Assembly: GCA_020846195.1 (NCBI GenBank)
Contig: JADLEJ010000023.1
Coordinates: 62,001-126,000 of the forward strand
Direction of reading: 5' to 3'
Length of the DNA stretch: 64,000 nucleotides
From: Nitrospira sp.
Lineage (GTDB): Bacteria; Nitrospirota; Nitrospiria; Nitrospirales; Nitrospiraceae
In this document: piece by piece, positions 17,520 to 27,150 of the stretch
Layout: every line of letters starts with the position of its first letter
Position numbering within the stretch: the first letter of the stretch is position 1
The notes under the pieces: model-generated
Seen by the model: the letters and a program-made list of their open reading frames with translations, nothing else
Database searches by the model: none
Told to the model about the DNA's origin: nothing
Made by a program: the position numbers and the translations under genes

Positions 17520-18928
17520 CCTAACAACTTTCCCAGCTCTTTGAGACGGCGAGCCACTTGCACTCTGGCAGTCCCGCCGATCTGCGATTTCCGGTCGATA
17601 GCCCCTCGCACCGTGAGTCGTTGCAACACCGACTTCTCGAAGCGGGAAGAAAAGACGCATAGTTCTTTCACCGAGAGTTCGGAAAGCTCGCGCCCGGCAT
17701 CCAGAGCCCACCGGACGATCTTCCCAGTAATCGCATGCGCTTCTCTGAATGGTACACCCCTCGTGACCAGATAGTCAGCCAGCTCCGTCGCCAGCATCCC
17801 GCCGCCGGTCAAGGCGCGCGTCAGCGCGGCGCGATCCACCTTCAGCCGGCGCATGAGTTCTGTCATGACTTCGACACAATCTTGCGTCGTATCGAGCGCG
17901 TCGAACAGCGCCGGTTTATCTTCCTGCAAATCGCGATTGTAACTGAGTGGCAGCGCTTTCAACGTCGTCATCAATCCGATGAGATGGCCATAGACGCGTC
18001 CCGTCTTCCCACGCACTAATTCTGGCACGTCCGGATTCTTCTTCTGAGGCATCATGCTGCTGCCAGTACAAAATCCGTCCGGCAGATCGACAAAGTGAAA
18101 CTCCTGCGTGGCCCAGATAATAAGCTCTTCGCTCATGCGCGATAAATGCATCATGACAACCGCCAGCGCCGCCGTGACTTCGATCATAAAGTCGCGATCG
18201 GACACTGCATCGAGGCTGTTATGCGTGACCGCGGGAAAATCCAGCAAGGCCGCGGTATGGAGCCGGTCCACGGGATAATTCGATCCGGCCAGCGCCCCGG
18301 AACCTAGCGGCATCACGTTGACGCGGGTCCGCGCGTCCGCGAGGCGCGCCTTATCGCGCACAAACATTTCCACATAGGCGAGCAGATGATGCGCCAGCAG
18401 CACCGGTTGCGCGCGCTGCAGATGCGTGTAGCCCGGCATCGGCACATCGAGATGTTCCGTCGCCTGCGCGACGAGCACCCGCTGAAATTCCGTGAGCCGC
18501 CCAATCAGGATCGTGAGCTGATCGCGCACATACAGCCGCACGTCGAGCGCCACCTGATCGTTCCGGCTCCGGCCCGTATGCAACTTCCCGCCGACCGGAC
18601 CGATCAACTCGGTCAGCCGACGCTCGATCGCCATGTGAATATCTTCGTCTTCCGGCAGAAACGTGAATCGCTCCCGCTCCAATTCGTGCTGCACCAGCTG
18701 CAAGCCGCGCACAATCGTCGCGGTCTCGCGGCGGCTCAGCACACCAGCCTTCGCCAGAGTCTGGCAATGGGCAATGCTGCCGCGGATATCCTGCGCGTAC
18801 AACCGCTTATCCACGGCGATAGAGCGCGTGAACGCTTCCACGAGCCGATCGGTGGGTTCTCGAAAACGACCGGCCCAGGCCTTGGATGACGTTCCACGCG
18901 CAGCGCTGCCGCGTTTCCGGCTGGCCAT
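17516..18928 (-). CDS. argH: Argininosuccinate lyase
   Basis: Splits argininosuccinate into arginine and fumarate. 470 residues, with KAWAGRFREPTD at the N terminus, HTGRSRNDQVALDVRLY, YTHLQRAQP and the family signature GSSMMPQKKNPDVPEL carrying the catalytic serine loop. Starts one base inside the argG stop (TGATG) and ends in overlap with the LptM-like gene. Confidence 0.97.
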   Translation of the reverse strand: MASRKRGSAARGTSSKAWAGRFREPTDRLVEAFTRSIAVDKRLYAQDIRGSIAHCQTLAKAGVLSRRETATIVRGLQLVQHELERERFTFLPEDEDIHMAIERRLTELIGPVGGKLHTGRSRNDQVALDVRLYVRDQLTILIGRLTEFQRVLVAQATEHLDVPMPGYTHLQRAQPVLLAHHLLAYVEMFVRDKARLADARTRVNVMPLGSGALAGSNYPVDRLHTAALLDFPAVTHNSLDAVSDRDFMIEVTAALAVVMMHLSRMSEELIIWATQEFHFVDLPDGFCTGSSMMPQKKNPDVPELVRGKTGRVYGHLIGLMTTLKALPLSYNRDLQEDKPALFDALDTTQDCVEVMTELMRRLKVDRAALTRALTGGGMLATELADYLVTRGVPFREAHAITGKIVRWALDAGRELSELSVKELCVFSSRFEKSVLQRLTVRGAIDRKSQIGGTARVQVARRLKELGKLLG

Positions 18929-20142
18929 CAGGAGCGCGCTTTCCGCTGTTGCGCCCGGATTTTCAACCGCAGCGCATTCAGCCGGATAAAGCCCTCGGCA
19001 TCTTTCTGGTTATACACATCGTCTTCTTCAAACGTCGCAATATCCAACCGATAGAGCGAGTTCTTCGACTTCCGGCCGGCGAGGGTGCAACTGCCTTTAT
19101 AGAGCTTCACGCGCGCGGTCCCCGACACATCCTTCTGCGCTTCGTCGATGGCCACTTGCATCATTTCCCGCTCCGGGCTGAACCAGTATCCATTGTAGAT
19201 CAGATCGGCAAACCGCGGAATCAGGCTGTCGCGGAAGTGCAGCACCTCTCGATCCATCGTGAGCGACTCGAGTCCGCGATGCGCGACATGCAAAATCGTT
19301 CCGCCAGGCGTTTCGTACACGCCGCGGGACTTCATCCCGACATAACGGTTTTCGACCAAGTCGACCCGGCCGACCCCATGCGCCCCGCCCAGCTTATTCA
19401 AATGCGCCAGCAGCTTCGCCGGGCTCATCTTCTTGCCATCGACCGCGACGGGGTTGCCTTGCTCATACTCGATTTCCACTTCAAGCGGCTTGTTCGGCGC
19501 TTGCTCTGGGGAAACCGTCATTTGAAAAATTTCATCCGGCGGCGACTTCCAGGGATCTTCGAGGATGCCGCCCTCATAGCTCACATGGAACAGATTCAGA
19601 TCCATGCTATAAGGCTTGGCTTTCGTCGCGGTTACGGGAATGCCATGCTTGTCGGCATACTCGATACATTCCCGCCTGGAGCGCAACGTCCACTCGCGCC
19701 ACGGCGCGATAATCTTGAGACTGGGAGCCAGCGCCATGTAGGTCAGCTCGAACCGGACCTGATCGTTTCCTTTTCCAGTGGCGCCATGAGACACAGCCTC
19801 CGCGCCTTCCTGGAGCGCAATTTCAGCTTGCCGGCGCGCGATGAGAGGCCTCGCAATCGAGGTGCCCAGCAAGTAGCAGCCTTCATACATCGCGTTTCCG
19901 CGCAACATCGGGAACACGTAGTCCTTCACGAAGGTCTCGCGTAGATCCTCGACATAGACTTTCTTCACGCCGAGCTTCTTCGCTTTGGCCTTGATCGCCT
20001 GCAAATCTTCGCCCTGCCCAAGGTCGGCGCAGAAGGCAATAATCTCCGCCTGATAGGTTTCTTGCAGCCACTTGAGGATGACCGACGTATCGAGTCCGCC
20101 GGAATAGGCCAGCACCACTTTCTTAATGGGTTTTGGTGTCAT
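18928..20142 (-). CDS. argG: Argininosuccinate synthase
   Basis: Joins citrulline and aspartate using ATP. 404 residues; PP-loop-type [18 protein letters not shown] at residues 9-26, [16 protein letters not shown] near 117 and the [11 protein letters not shown] tail region. Tightly packed between argF (9-base gap) and argH. Confidence 0.97.
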   Translation of the reverse strand: MTPKPIKKVVLAYSGGLDTSVILKWLQETYQAEIIAFCADLGQGEDLQAIKAKAKKLGVKKVYVEDLRETFVKDYVFPMLRGNAMYEGCYLLGTSIARPLIARRQAEIALQEGAEAVSHGATGKGNDQVRFELTYMALAPSLKIIAPWREWTLRSRRECIEYADKHGIPVTATKAKPYSMDLNLFHVSYEGGILEDPWKSPPDEIFQMTVSPEQAPNKPLEVEIEYEQGNPVAVDGKKMSPAKLLAHLNKLGGAHGVGRVDLVENRYVGMKSRGVYETPGGTILHVAHRGLESLTMDREVLHFRDSLIPRFADLIYNGYWFSPEREMMQVAIDEAQKDVSGTARVKLYKGSCTLAGRKSKNSLYRLDIATFEEDDVYNQKDAEGFIRLNALRLKIRAQQRKARS

Positions 20143-20151
20143 GATAAACGC

Positions 20152-21129
20152 TTACGCCCTGCCTTTCTTCTGAGTCAGCAACTGAACCAAAATCGCTTTC
20201 TGCATATGCAACCGGTTTTCCGCTTGATCGATAATGACGGACTGCTTGCCGTCCAGCACCTCGGCGGTGATTTCTTCTCCGCGATGCGCCGGCAGGCAAT
20301 GCATGACAATGGCATCGGCTTTCGCCTTCTGCAGCAACCGCCCGTTCACCTGATAGGGCGCCAGCGTCCGCAACCGGCGCGCCTGTTCCCGCTCCCGCCC
20401 CATGCTGATCCACACATCGGTGTACAGGACGTCGGCATCCTTCACCGCAATCTGTGGATCGACGTCCACCTCGATGACCGATCCATTGCGGGCCGCTTCC
20501 ACGCGGGCCCGGTCCACCACATGCTGATCCGGCTGATAGCCGACCGGGCATCCCAGCGCGATATGCATGCCCACCTTGGCCGCCGCTTCAATCAGCGAAT
20601 TGGCCACGTTGTTCCCGTCGCCGATATAGGCGAGCTTGATTCCTTTGAGGCGCCCCTTCTTTTCCTTGATCGTCATCAAATCCGACAACGCCTGGCAAGG
20701 ATGGCTCAGATCGGTCAATCCGTTAATCACCGGCATCGTGGCTTCTTCCGCCCACTCCTGCACGATGCCGTGATCGTAGGTGCGAATGACGATCCCATCG
20801 AGGTACCGGGACAGCACGCGCGCAGTATCCGCCACGCTCTCGCCCCGCGACAGTTGAATCTCCGCCATAGGCAGGACCATCGCATGGCCGCCCAGCTGGT
20901 TCATCCCCGCTTCGAACGAGACGCGGGTCCTGGTCGAGGGCTTCTGAAAAAGCAGTCCGAGGGTCTTTCCCGCCAGCAACGAATGTGGCGTCCCCCGCCG
21001 CAACTTGGCCTTCAACGCCGCCGCCAGCCGCAGCAAGGCATCGATCTGGCGCCGCGGCATTGCCGCCACATCCAGCACGTCTTTCGCAAACGCGACGGTC
21101 TGTTTCTTCGAGGCTCGTGAAGTCGCCAT
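20152..21129 (-). CDS. argF: Ornithine carbamoyltransferase
   Basis: Makes citrulline from ornithine and carbamoyl phosphate. 325 residues with the carbamoyl-phosphate motif FQKPSTRTRVSFE, HPCQALSDLMT and the ornithine-side HCLPAHRGEE. The last two separate OTCases from aspartate carbamoyltransferase. One base separates it from argD. Confidence 0.96.
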   Translation of the reverse strand: MATSRASKKQTVAFAKDVLDVAAMPRRQIDALLRLAAALKAKLRRGTPHSLLAGKTLGLLFQKPSTRTRVSFEAGMNQLGGHAMVLPMAEIQLSRGESVADTARVLSRYLDGIVIRTYDHGIVQEWAEEATMPVINGLTDLSHPCQALSDLMTIKEKKGRLKGIKLAYIGDGNNVANSLIEAAAKVGMHIALGCPVGYQPDQHVVDRARVEAARNGSVIEVDVDPQIAVKDADVLYTDVWISMGREREQARRLRTLAPYQVNGRLLQKAKADAIVMHCLPAHRGEEITAEVLDGKQSVIIDQAENRLHMQKAILVQLLTQKKGRA

Positions 21130-21130
21130 A

Positions 21131-22348
21131 TCAGTGAGGTTGATCCTTTCCCGCTATCGTCCGCTGATTGAAAATCGACGACAGCGTCTCCAGGACACGG
21201 TCAATTTCCGTTTGCGTAATGACCAGCGGCGGGACAAACCGCAACACCCGTTCGCTGGTGGCATTCACCAGCACACCGCGAGATAGACAGTCTGCGACAA
21301 CCGCCTTCGCGTCGATCTCCACTTCTAGTCCCTGTAATAAGCCCAGCCCGCGGACATCCCGCACGGCATGATGCCGGTCTTTGAAATCGGCCAGCCCTTT
21401 GGCCAGATAGTCGCCCATGCGGCGGGCCTGCTCAAGCATGCGGCCTTCGATCAAAATACGGCAGACGGCAAGCCCCGCGGCGCAGGCCAGCGGATTGCCG
21501 CCGAACGTCGAGGCGTGCGACCCAGCGGTGAACGCCGCCGCGACCGCGTCCTTCGCCAGACAAGCCCCGATCGGCATGCCGCCGCCAAGCCCCTTGGCCA
21601 GCGTCATAATATCGGGCTCTACGCCCAGTTGCTCATAAGCAAACAAGGTTCCCGTCCGGCCCATTCCCGTCTGGACTTCGTCGAAAATCAGGAGAATATC
21701 TTTCTGCGTACACAGCTCTCGCAGACTTTTCAGATAGACCTGATCCGCGACATGAACGCCGCCCTCACCCTGAATTGGCTCCAACAAAATCGCGGCCGTC
21801 TTCTCCGTGACGAGCGATTCAATGGCCGCAAAGTCGTTAAAGGGTGCATAGACAAACCCCGGCACCAGCGGCTCAAAACCCTTTTGCACCTTCTCCTGAC
21901 CGGTAGCCGTGAGTGTCGCCATCGTGCGGCCGTGGAAGGAGTTCTTCATCGTGATAATCTCGAACCGGCCCGCTCCGTGCTTTTCATGCCCGTAGCGCCG
22001 TGCCAGCTTGATCGCCGCTTCATTCGCCTCTGCGCCGCTATTGCAGAAAAACACCCGGTCGGCGCAGGAATGCTCGACGAGCATTTGCGCGAGCCTGACC
22101 TGCGGCTCGGTGTAATACAGATTCGAGACGTGGATGAGCTGGGCCGCCTGGCGCTGGATCGCTTGCACTAAATCCGGATGGCCATGGCCGAGAATATTGA
22201 CCGCGATGCCACCGACGAAGTCGATGTATTCCCGGCCTTCCATGTCGTACACTTTGGCCCCGCGCCCGCGCACGATTGAAATCGGCTGGCGCGCGTAGGT
22301 TTGCATCAAATACTTGGCGGCAAAATCTTTGAGTTCCTCGGTCGGCAT
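21131..22348 (-). CDS. argD: Acetylornithine aminotransferase
   Basis: 405-residue class III PLP aminotransferase: FVGGIAVNILGHGHPDLV, FFCNSGAEANEAAIKLAR, LLEPIQGEGGVHVAD, FDEVQTGMGRTGTLFAYE and the PLP lysine in TLAKGLGGGMPIGA. It acts on N-acetylornithine; many ArgD enzymes also accept succinyl-diaminopimelate, which would not be needed here if DapL works. First gene of the leftward arginine-lysine block. Confidence 0.93.
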   Translation of the reverse strand: MPTEELKDFAAKYLMQTYARQPISIVRGRGAKVYDMEGREYIDFVGGIAVNILGHGHPDLVQAIQRQAAQLIHVSNLYYTEPQVRLAQMLVEHSCADRVFFCNSGAEANEAAIKLARRYGHEKHGAGRFEIITMKNSFHGRTMATLTATGQEKVQKGFEPLVPGFVYAPFNDFAAIESLVTEKTAAILLEPIQGEGGVHVADQVYLKSLRELCTQKDILLIFDEVQTGMGRTGTLFAYEQLGVEPDIMTLAKGLGGGMPIGACLAKDAVAAAFTAGSHASTFGGNPLACAAGLAVCRILIEGRMLEQARRMGDYLAKGLADFKDRHHAVRDVRGLGLLQGLEVEIDAKAVVADCLSRGVLVNATSERVLRFVPPLVITQTEIDRVLETLSSIFNQRTIAGKDQPH

Positions 22349-22578
22349 GGCAGACGTATCCCCTCAAGAAAGAAGGGGAAAGCTAGCATAGGGTTGAGTC
22401 GAAATCAATAACGGCAGCGCTGGAACAGATGGATTCCTCTTGGCCTTCCTGCGATGCGACAGAGCCCTGCCAGAACTCACTCCTGGCGTGATGGGCCGGA
22501 TCGAATCGGACCGATCGACACCAGCTCCTCACAATAAGCACTCAGCCCTGAGGCTCAAGTGTGATAAGCTGCCTGCCT

Positions 22579-23250
22579 ATGAAGCTCTGCGATCGCTGTC
22601 GGCAGCAGAATGCCGACGATGCCAAATTTTGCGCGCAATGCGGAACGGCCTTCGCCATGACCTCGCCTGCGGATCCAGTAGAACGCACGGCGGCCAATGA
22701 GGCGCCCGAAGCCGCGCCAGCTGCGGCCCCGGCATCAGACCAAAAACTCTGGCGTCAGTTTATCGGGCCGAATGCCGATCGCTATCTCGAACAATTCAAA
22801 AAGTTTTCCGCCAACGGCCAGCCCAAATTCGCACTCAGCTGGAATTGGCCTGCCTTTCTTTTTATCTCATTCCTCTGGTTCCTGTACCGGAAGATGTATA
22901 TGCATGCCGCGGTCTACGCCATTGGCCCCATGGCCTCGACCTATATTACCGGCGACATGACCGTCGGCCTCGTGTGGAGCATCATGGCTGGCGCCACGGC
23001 GAACTATCTGTACTACTGGCACTGCAAGGAAGAGATCGCGGAGATCAAGAAAGCGGGAAAACTCAACCCGGCGGCGCAGGAGGCCGCGTTGAAGGAAGCC
23101 GGTGGAGTCCAGCCCTATGTCATTTATGTGGGGATCGTGCTCTACGTGATTGCGTTGGCCGGCCTTGCAAAGATGATCGAAGAGGGACAGTTGGACGGAG
23201 ACAAAATTCCGACGCGGCCGACAAAGCCTGTTTCGACCATCTCAACCTAG
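22579..23250 (+). CDS. Zinc-ribbon membrane protein, DUF2628-like
   Basis: 223 residues. N-terminal zinc ribbon (LCDRCRQQNADDAKFCAQCG), an Ala/Pro-rich linker to about residue 60, then a DUF2628-like core in which LSWNWPAFLFISFLWFLYRKMY leads into three or four membrane segments, ending near IVLYVIALAGLAKMI. Function unknown; DUF2628 proteins are small inner-membrane proteins. The ATG at 22579 has no strong ribosome site. Confidence 0.65.
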   Translation: MKLCDRCRQQNADDAKFCAQCGTAFAMTSPADPVERTAANEAPEAAPAAAPASDQKLWRQFIGPNADRYLEQFKKFSANGQPKFALSWNWPAFLFISFLWFLYRKMYMHAAVYAIGPMASTYITGDMTVGLVWSIMAGATANYLYYWHCKEEIAEIKKAGKLNPAAQEAALKEAGGVQPYVIYVGIVLYVIALAGLAKMIEEGQLDGDKIPTRPTKPVSTIST

Positions 23251-23280
23251 CTCCCGCAAACAGTCCCTAGAGGGGTTCCG

Positions 23281-24108
23281 TCAACTTCTTCCTTTTTGCC
23301 ACCCCATCCAGGCCTGGAACCACTGAAAATCTTGCTCGTAGGCGGCGCCGCCCGCGGCGGTTGCTTCCTGCCGCTGTTCTAGTTGTGTGTAGGTGCGCGG
23401 CCAGTTTTTCTGCCACCAGGATTTCAGTTCATCCGGCGGATAGGGCTGGCCATTGGGATTCACAATGCCGGCGGCCGAACAGAGCGGCGCCACGAGCGGC
23501 CAGTACCGGTCCTTCCCCAGTCCAAGGCTGCGGAAATGTTCGCGCAGCAGAAAGACGACCCAGAGTTCGGCGCTATGTTTTTTGTTGTGCTTGAATGGCT
23601 GGATCTGGCGAAGCGGCACGGGATCGAACGCTTTGACAATCGACGTATAGTCCGGACCGCCATAGGTCCCTGCGGCTTCGGCGATCCCTTCGACAATGTT
23701 CGCCAGCTCAAGTTCCGTGATTGGTGGCTGGCTAAGTCCTTTCCCCTGAGACGCGTCGGACAAGGGACCGGGCGCGGTGAGCAACTCGATCAGCGGTTTT
23801 AACTCCCGCAAACGGACCGCCGCGGCCTTGAGAAGATGTTCCGATTCGAGCCAGTAGTCGGGGTCGTTCTTCGTCAGCCGTTCACGACCCGGCGGAGGCA
23901 GCACGGTCGGCACCCAGTACCGCATCAGCACAAAGAGGACATAGTCGGCTTGTGCGCCAACCTGGCCAATGCGGTCGAAATGGTTTTCAGCCTGAATAGC
24001 CGTGAAGAAGGTCTGCGCCCGGTCGAGAACCGCCAGCCGCGCGCCCATCCCGCACCACCAGGCTTCGAGCGCGGACCAATTCGTATCAGCTGCCGGCGGG
24101 ACCGTCAT
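23281..24108 (-). CDS. Hypothetical protein, Trp-rich, soluble
   Basis: 275 residues, no signal peptide or membrane segment, unusually rich in tryptophan (about 14, e.g. NWSALEAWWCG and FQWFQAWMGWQKG). No family recognised. Convergent with the DUF2628-like gene and divergent from gpmA. The frame has coding character over its full length. Confidence 0.6.
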   Translation of the reverse strand: MTVPPAADTNWSALEAWWCGMGARLAVLDRAQTFFTAIQAENHFDRIGQVGAQADYVLFVLMRYWVPTVLPPPGRERLTKNDPDYWLESEHLLKAAAVRLRELKPLIELLTAPGPLSDASQGKGLSQPPITELELANIVEGIAEAAGTYGGPDYTSIVKAFDPVPLRQIQPFKHNKKHSAELWVVFLLREHFRSLGLGKDRYWPLVAPLCSAAGIVNPNGQPYPPDELKSWWQKNWPRTYTQLEQRQEATAAGGAAYEQDFQWFQAWMGWQKGRS

Positions 24109-24177
24109 GGATGGTCTGTTCCTGCGTGGAGTGAATAAAACGGCATGGTACTGTCCGTTCCGAATGAAAGCAACGGC

Positions 24178-24205
24178 TTGACTTGATCGACCGATCCAGT
24201 ATTCT
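24178..24205 (+). promoter_or_regulatory. Candidate promoter of gpmA
   Basis: TTGACT (24178-24183), 16-base spacer, TATTCT (24200-24205), 41 bases before the gpmA ATG. Confidence 0.4.
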
Positions 24206-24245
24206 TGCTGGTAGCTATCCGGGGTCCTAAGAAAAGGAGACGATT

Positions 24246-24851
24246 ATGGCTCGATTGGTCTTGCTGCGTCACGGTGAATCGCAATGGAATCTGGAAAATC
24301 GGTTCACCGGCTGGGTCGATGTCCCGCTGTCCCCGCGCGGCATTCAAGAAGCCAAAAATGCCGGCGATAAGCTCCGCGGGTTCTCTTTCAACCGGGCATT
24401 TACGTCGGTGCTGACCCGCGCCAATGAGACTCTGCGTCTGGCGCTTGAAGGCATCGGGCAAACGGCGATTCCGATCGAGAAAGACAAAGCGCTGAACGAG
24501 CGGATGTACGGAGAGTTGCAGGGATTGAACAAGGCCGAGACGGCCAAGAAATATGGCGACGACCAGGTCAAGATCTGGCGCCGGAGCTTCGATGTGCGCC
24601 CGCCTGGGGGAGAAAGCTTGAAGGATACGGCCGAGCGGGTGCTCCCCTACTACGAAAGCAAGATCAAGCCCTATGTCCTGAAGGACGAAACCATTCTGAT
24701 CGCCGCCCACGGGAATAGCCTGCGCGCCCTGGTCATGGAATTGGAGCAGCTCACGAAAGAACAAGTGCTGGAACTCAACATCCCCACCGGCGCACCGCTC
24801 CTCTACGAACTCGACAAAAACGGGAAGGTATTGTCGCACCGGTACTTGTAA
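24246..24851 (+). CDS. gpmA: 2,3-bisphosphoglycerate-dependent phosphoglycerate mutase
   Basis: Interconverts 3- and 2-phosphoglycerate. 201 residues; the phosphohistidine motif LVLLRHGESQWN starts at residue 4, FTGWVDVPLS, ERMYGELQGLNK and the second catalytic His in IAAHGNSLRAL. It is shorter than the E. coli enzyme (250) because the loop before RPPGGESLKDT is reduced, a known compact form. AAAAGGAG precedes the ATG. Confidence 0.92.
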   Translation: MARLVLLRHGESQWNLENRFTGWVDVPLSPRGIQEAKNAGDKLRGFSFNRAFTSVLTRANETLRLALEGIGQTAIPIEKDKALNERMYGELQGLNKAETAKKYGDDQVKIWRRSFDVRPPGGESLKDTAERVLPYYESKIKPYVLKDETILIAAHGNSLRALVMELEQLTKEQVLELNIPTGAPLLYELDKNGKVLSHRYL

Positions 24852-24875
24852 AGGACACGCACGGGAAGCAGGAAC

Positions 24876-25352
24876 TTACCTGATGTCGTCGAGCAGCGCC
24901 GCATACTGATCGACCGGCGCATAGTCGATCAAGAGCATCAGCAACTTCGATCGGTCGTCGGATGACACCACGCCGTGGTCCTCCAAGAGCGTGGCGGCTT
25001 CCGCGCTGAGCCCCATCGGGCTCAGCTGGTCGTCCATCAGCCGCGCATAGTGTTCCCGCCGCTCATCGAGTTCTTGCCGATACCCTTCCCAGCGCTCTAG
25101 GCCGAACGTCTCAGCCGCCCATTGGCCAGTCACGGATTCGAGCAGGCGCCCGCCGATCAACGCCCGGTACTTCTGGAGAATGTGCGCGTCGACCGCCGCC
25201 AGAATCCAATAGAGATTCAGCGAGAGAATTTCTCGCGCGAGACGGCGAGCCTGCACCTCGGCAATCTCGATCCCATACTCTTGGATCTGGTCGACCGAGA
25301 TCGGTTTCGGCAGCGCGGCAAAGAGGCCGGTCGCAGCATCGTTCGGTGTCAT
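24876..25352 (-). CDS. Hypothetical protein, helical
   Basis: 158 residues, no signal peptide or membrane helix, mostly predicted helical by composition (long Glu/Leu/Ala/Arg stretches). GGAGGAGAT lies just before the ATG at 25352 and decides the start against longer frames. No family recognised. Convergent with gpmA. Confidence 0.6.
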   Translation of the reverse strand: MTPNDAATGLFAALPKPISVDQIQEYGIEIAEVQARRLAREILSLNLYWILAAVDAHILQKYRALIGGRLLESVTGQWAAETFGLERWEGYRQELDERREHYARLMDDQLSPMGLSAEAATLLEDHGVVSSDDRSKLLMLLIDYAPVDQYAALLDDIR

Positions 25353-25536
25353 GGCAATAGATCTCCTCCGGTAGGTCGATGAAAAAATCCGAGAGTACTG
25401 CACCAACCCCTCGACACTCAAGCGCCTTGTTCGAGTCAAAACGCTATGCTAGATTCCTGGCATGCGTTCACCATTCGTCTTCACACCGGGAGCTCGCCTG
25501 CACCGCCTGATCTGACTATTCGCGCTGTCCATTCTG

Positions 25537-26037
25537 ATGTGGAGCGGTCTCTTCCCCGGATACGCCCGCGCAGATGAGAACCGGTGGGGATTTGGGTCGG
25601 ACCTCGGACTGACAACCGGCACGGTGGATGGAACCGTCTTCGCCCTGGGATTCAATATCGACTACTATGCCGACCGGAACTTTTCCTTCGGACCGATGAT
25701 GCAGATCAGTCCCACCGGCAATCTCTTTCAGATTGCATTTGCCGGAGTCGGGAAATATCACCTCCGGCTGAACAACGGCATCAACCTCGTCCCCTTCACT
25801 GGCATCGGTCTCATCCATGCCGATCTGGACCGCGGCGCCGGCCCCTCACAGATCAATCGAAACGACACCAGTTGGTACATCCCCATCGGCCTCTCGCTGG
25901 AGTACCAAGTCATTCACAATATCGCGCTGTCCTCGACGCTGATGGTGAATCTCCACGACATCAATCTTCAGCCCTCTCTGCCGGAGAAAGACCACACCAG
26001 CATCAGCCTGATGTTCGGCTTTCGCTGGGGACCGTAG
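25537..26037 (+). CDS. Outer-membrane beta-barrel protein, signal peptide interrupted
   Basis: 166 residues from the first in-frame ATG after a stop. Alternating polar/aromatic strands (RWGFGSDLGLTTGT, NFSFGPMMQIS, SWYIPIGLSLEYQV, SISLMFGFRWGP) with a terminal aromatic strand suggest an eight-stranded OmpA/OmpW-like barrel. Reading upstream in frame gives LFALSILMWSGLFPGYARA, a good signal-peptide core, but a TGA at 25513-25515 separates it from the ATG at 25462. As it stands the signal peptide from 25537 is too short (about 12 residues). The gene may be a recent pseudogene or carry a sequence error. Confidence 0.6.
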   Translation: MWSGLFPGYARADENRWGFGSDLGLTTGTVDGTVFALGFNIDYYADRNFSFGPMMQISPTGNLFQIAFAGVGKYHLRLNNGINLVPFTGIGLIHADLDRGAGPSQINRNDTSWYIPIGLSLEYQVIHNIALSSTLMVNLHDINLQPSLPEKDHTSISLMFGFRWGP

Positions 26038-26127
26038 CCGCATCATCGCTGTTTCCAGGGCACGCCTCGACAAGCGACGCGCGCCAAATCGCTTTTCTCA
26101 GATTGAAAAAGAATTGTCGGCGGAGAA

Positions 26128-27150
26128 CTACGCGACTTTGGCCGGTTGCCAGCGCAGACCGACGCTGAGCAGTTCTTGAAGCAGATCTTTGTAGCTATAG
26201 TCGGCTCTCTCGGCGGAATCGGCAAAATCCTCGGCTTGTGCGATTTGCGGATTGGGATTGGCCTCAAGCACGTAGACTTTCCCTTCCGCATCCATGCGCA
26301 CATCGATTCGCGCATACCCACTGAGACCTAGCGCCTGATAGACTTGCTTGGCGATATCTTGAATCTCCTCGGCCTTGCCGGCCGGAAGATTCTTCGCCTC
26401 TTCCGATACGATGCCGTACTTCTCCTGATACTTTTGGCTCCACTTGACTCGCTGCGTGGCAATCCGCCTGGCATCGTCGGGAAGGTTGTCCATGACCAGT
26501 TCCCAGACCGGTAACACTTGAATGTGGCTATTGCCCATCACCCCGACATAAAACTCCCGCCCCTCGATATACTGTTCCACCAAGGCGCCAGTCCCAACAC
26601 TTTGATGGATGAACGCGACCCGCTCTTTGAATTTTTCATCATCCTCCACGATCGAGGCCTGGGAAATCCCCAGCGACGCCTCTTCGCTGATGGACTTGAC
26701 GATAAGCGGGAACGTTAACTCTTTGGGTCGCTTGGCGCTCCGGCCTCGCGGCACAACGGTGAAGTCGGGGTAGGGAATCTGGTGATAGGAGAGAACTTTT
26801 TTCGTCAGCGCTTTGTCGCGCGCCAACATGAGCCCTCGGGGATTGCAACCGGTATAGGGCACATGCAGCAACTCAAGGTAGGACACGACATTCTGGTCAT
26901 AGACCGAGACTCCGTCGAATTCCTCCAGTAGATTGAACGCGATGTGCGGCCGCCATTCTTCGACGGCTCTCCGAATCACGCCCAAATCGCTCTTGACTCC
27001 CAATGGGTGTACTTCGTGGCCCAATTCTCTCAGGGTTGATACCACATCGTATTCCGTCTTCCATCCAACCTTGCTCAGGTCGTGGCCGTTCAACTCATCC
27101 GGCGGGACCAGGTCTTCGTGCATCAGCACGAGAATGCGCAGTCTCTTCAT
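26128..27150 (-). CDS. ATP-grasp ligase, D-Ala-D-Ala-ligase-like
   Basis: 340 residues. N-terminal preATP-grasp part (RILVLMHEDLVPPDEL, FNLLEEFDGVSVYDQ), HVPYTGCNPRGLMLARDKALTK as in Ddl enzymes, LIVKSISEEASLGIS, EQYIEGREFYVGVMG and the magnesium site DVRMDAEGKVYVLEANPNPQIA. It should join a carboxylate to an amine with ATP, but it diverges from true Ddl (the inserted VWELVMDNLPDDARRIATQ region). Its start overlaps the stop of the zincin gene (ATGA), so the two probably act together on one peptide-like product. Confidence 0.75.
   Translation of the reverse strand: MKRLRILVLMHEDLVPPDELNGHDLSKVGWKTEYDVVSTLRELGHEVHPLGVKSDLGVIRRAVEEWRPHIAFNLLEEFDGVSVYDQNVVSYLELLHVPYTGCNPRGLMLARDKALTKKVLSYHQIPYPDFTVVPRGRSAKRPKELTFPLIVKSISEEASLGISQASIVEDDEKFKERVAFIHQSVGTGALVEQYIEGREFYVGVMGNSHIQVLPVWELVMDNLPDDARRIATQRVKWSQKYQEKYGIVSEEAKNLPAGKAEEIQDIAKQVYQALGLSGYARIDVRMDAEGKVYVLEANPNPQIAQAEDFADSAERADYSYKDLLQELLSVGLRWQPAKVA

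Noticed and set aside
18886..21120. Long plus-strand frames (18886-19944 and 20062-21120) over argG and argF
   Set aside because: Both are antisense to strongly supported genes and show no family motif.
25462..25536. Selenocysteine at TGA 25513
   Set aside because: The position is in a hydrophobic signal peptide and no hairpin of SECIS type follows; nonsense mutation or error is more likely.
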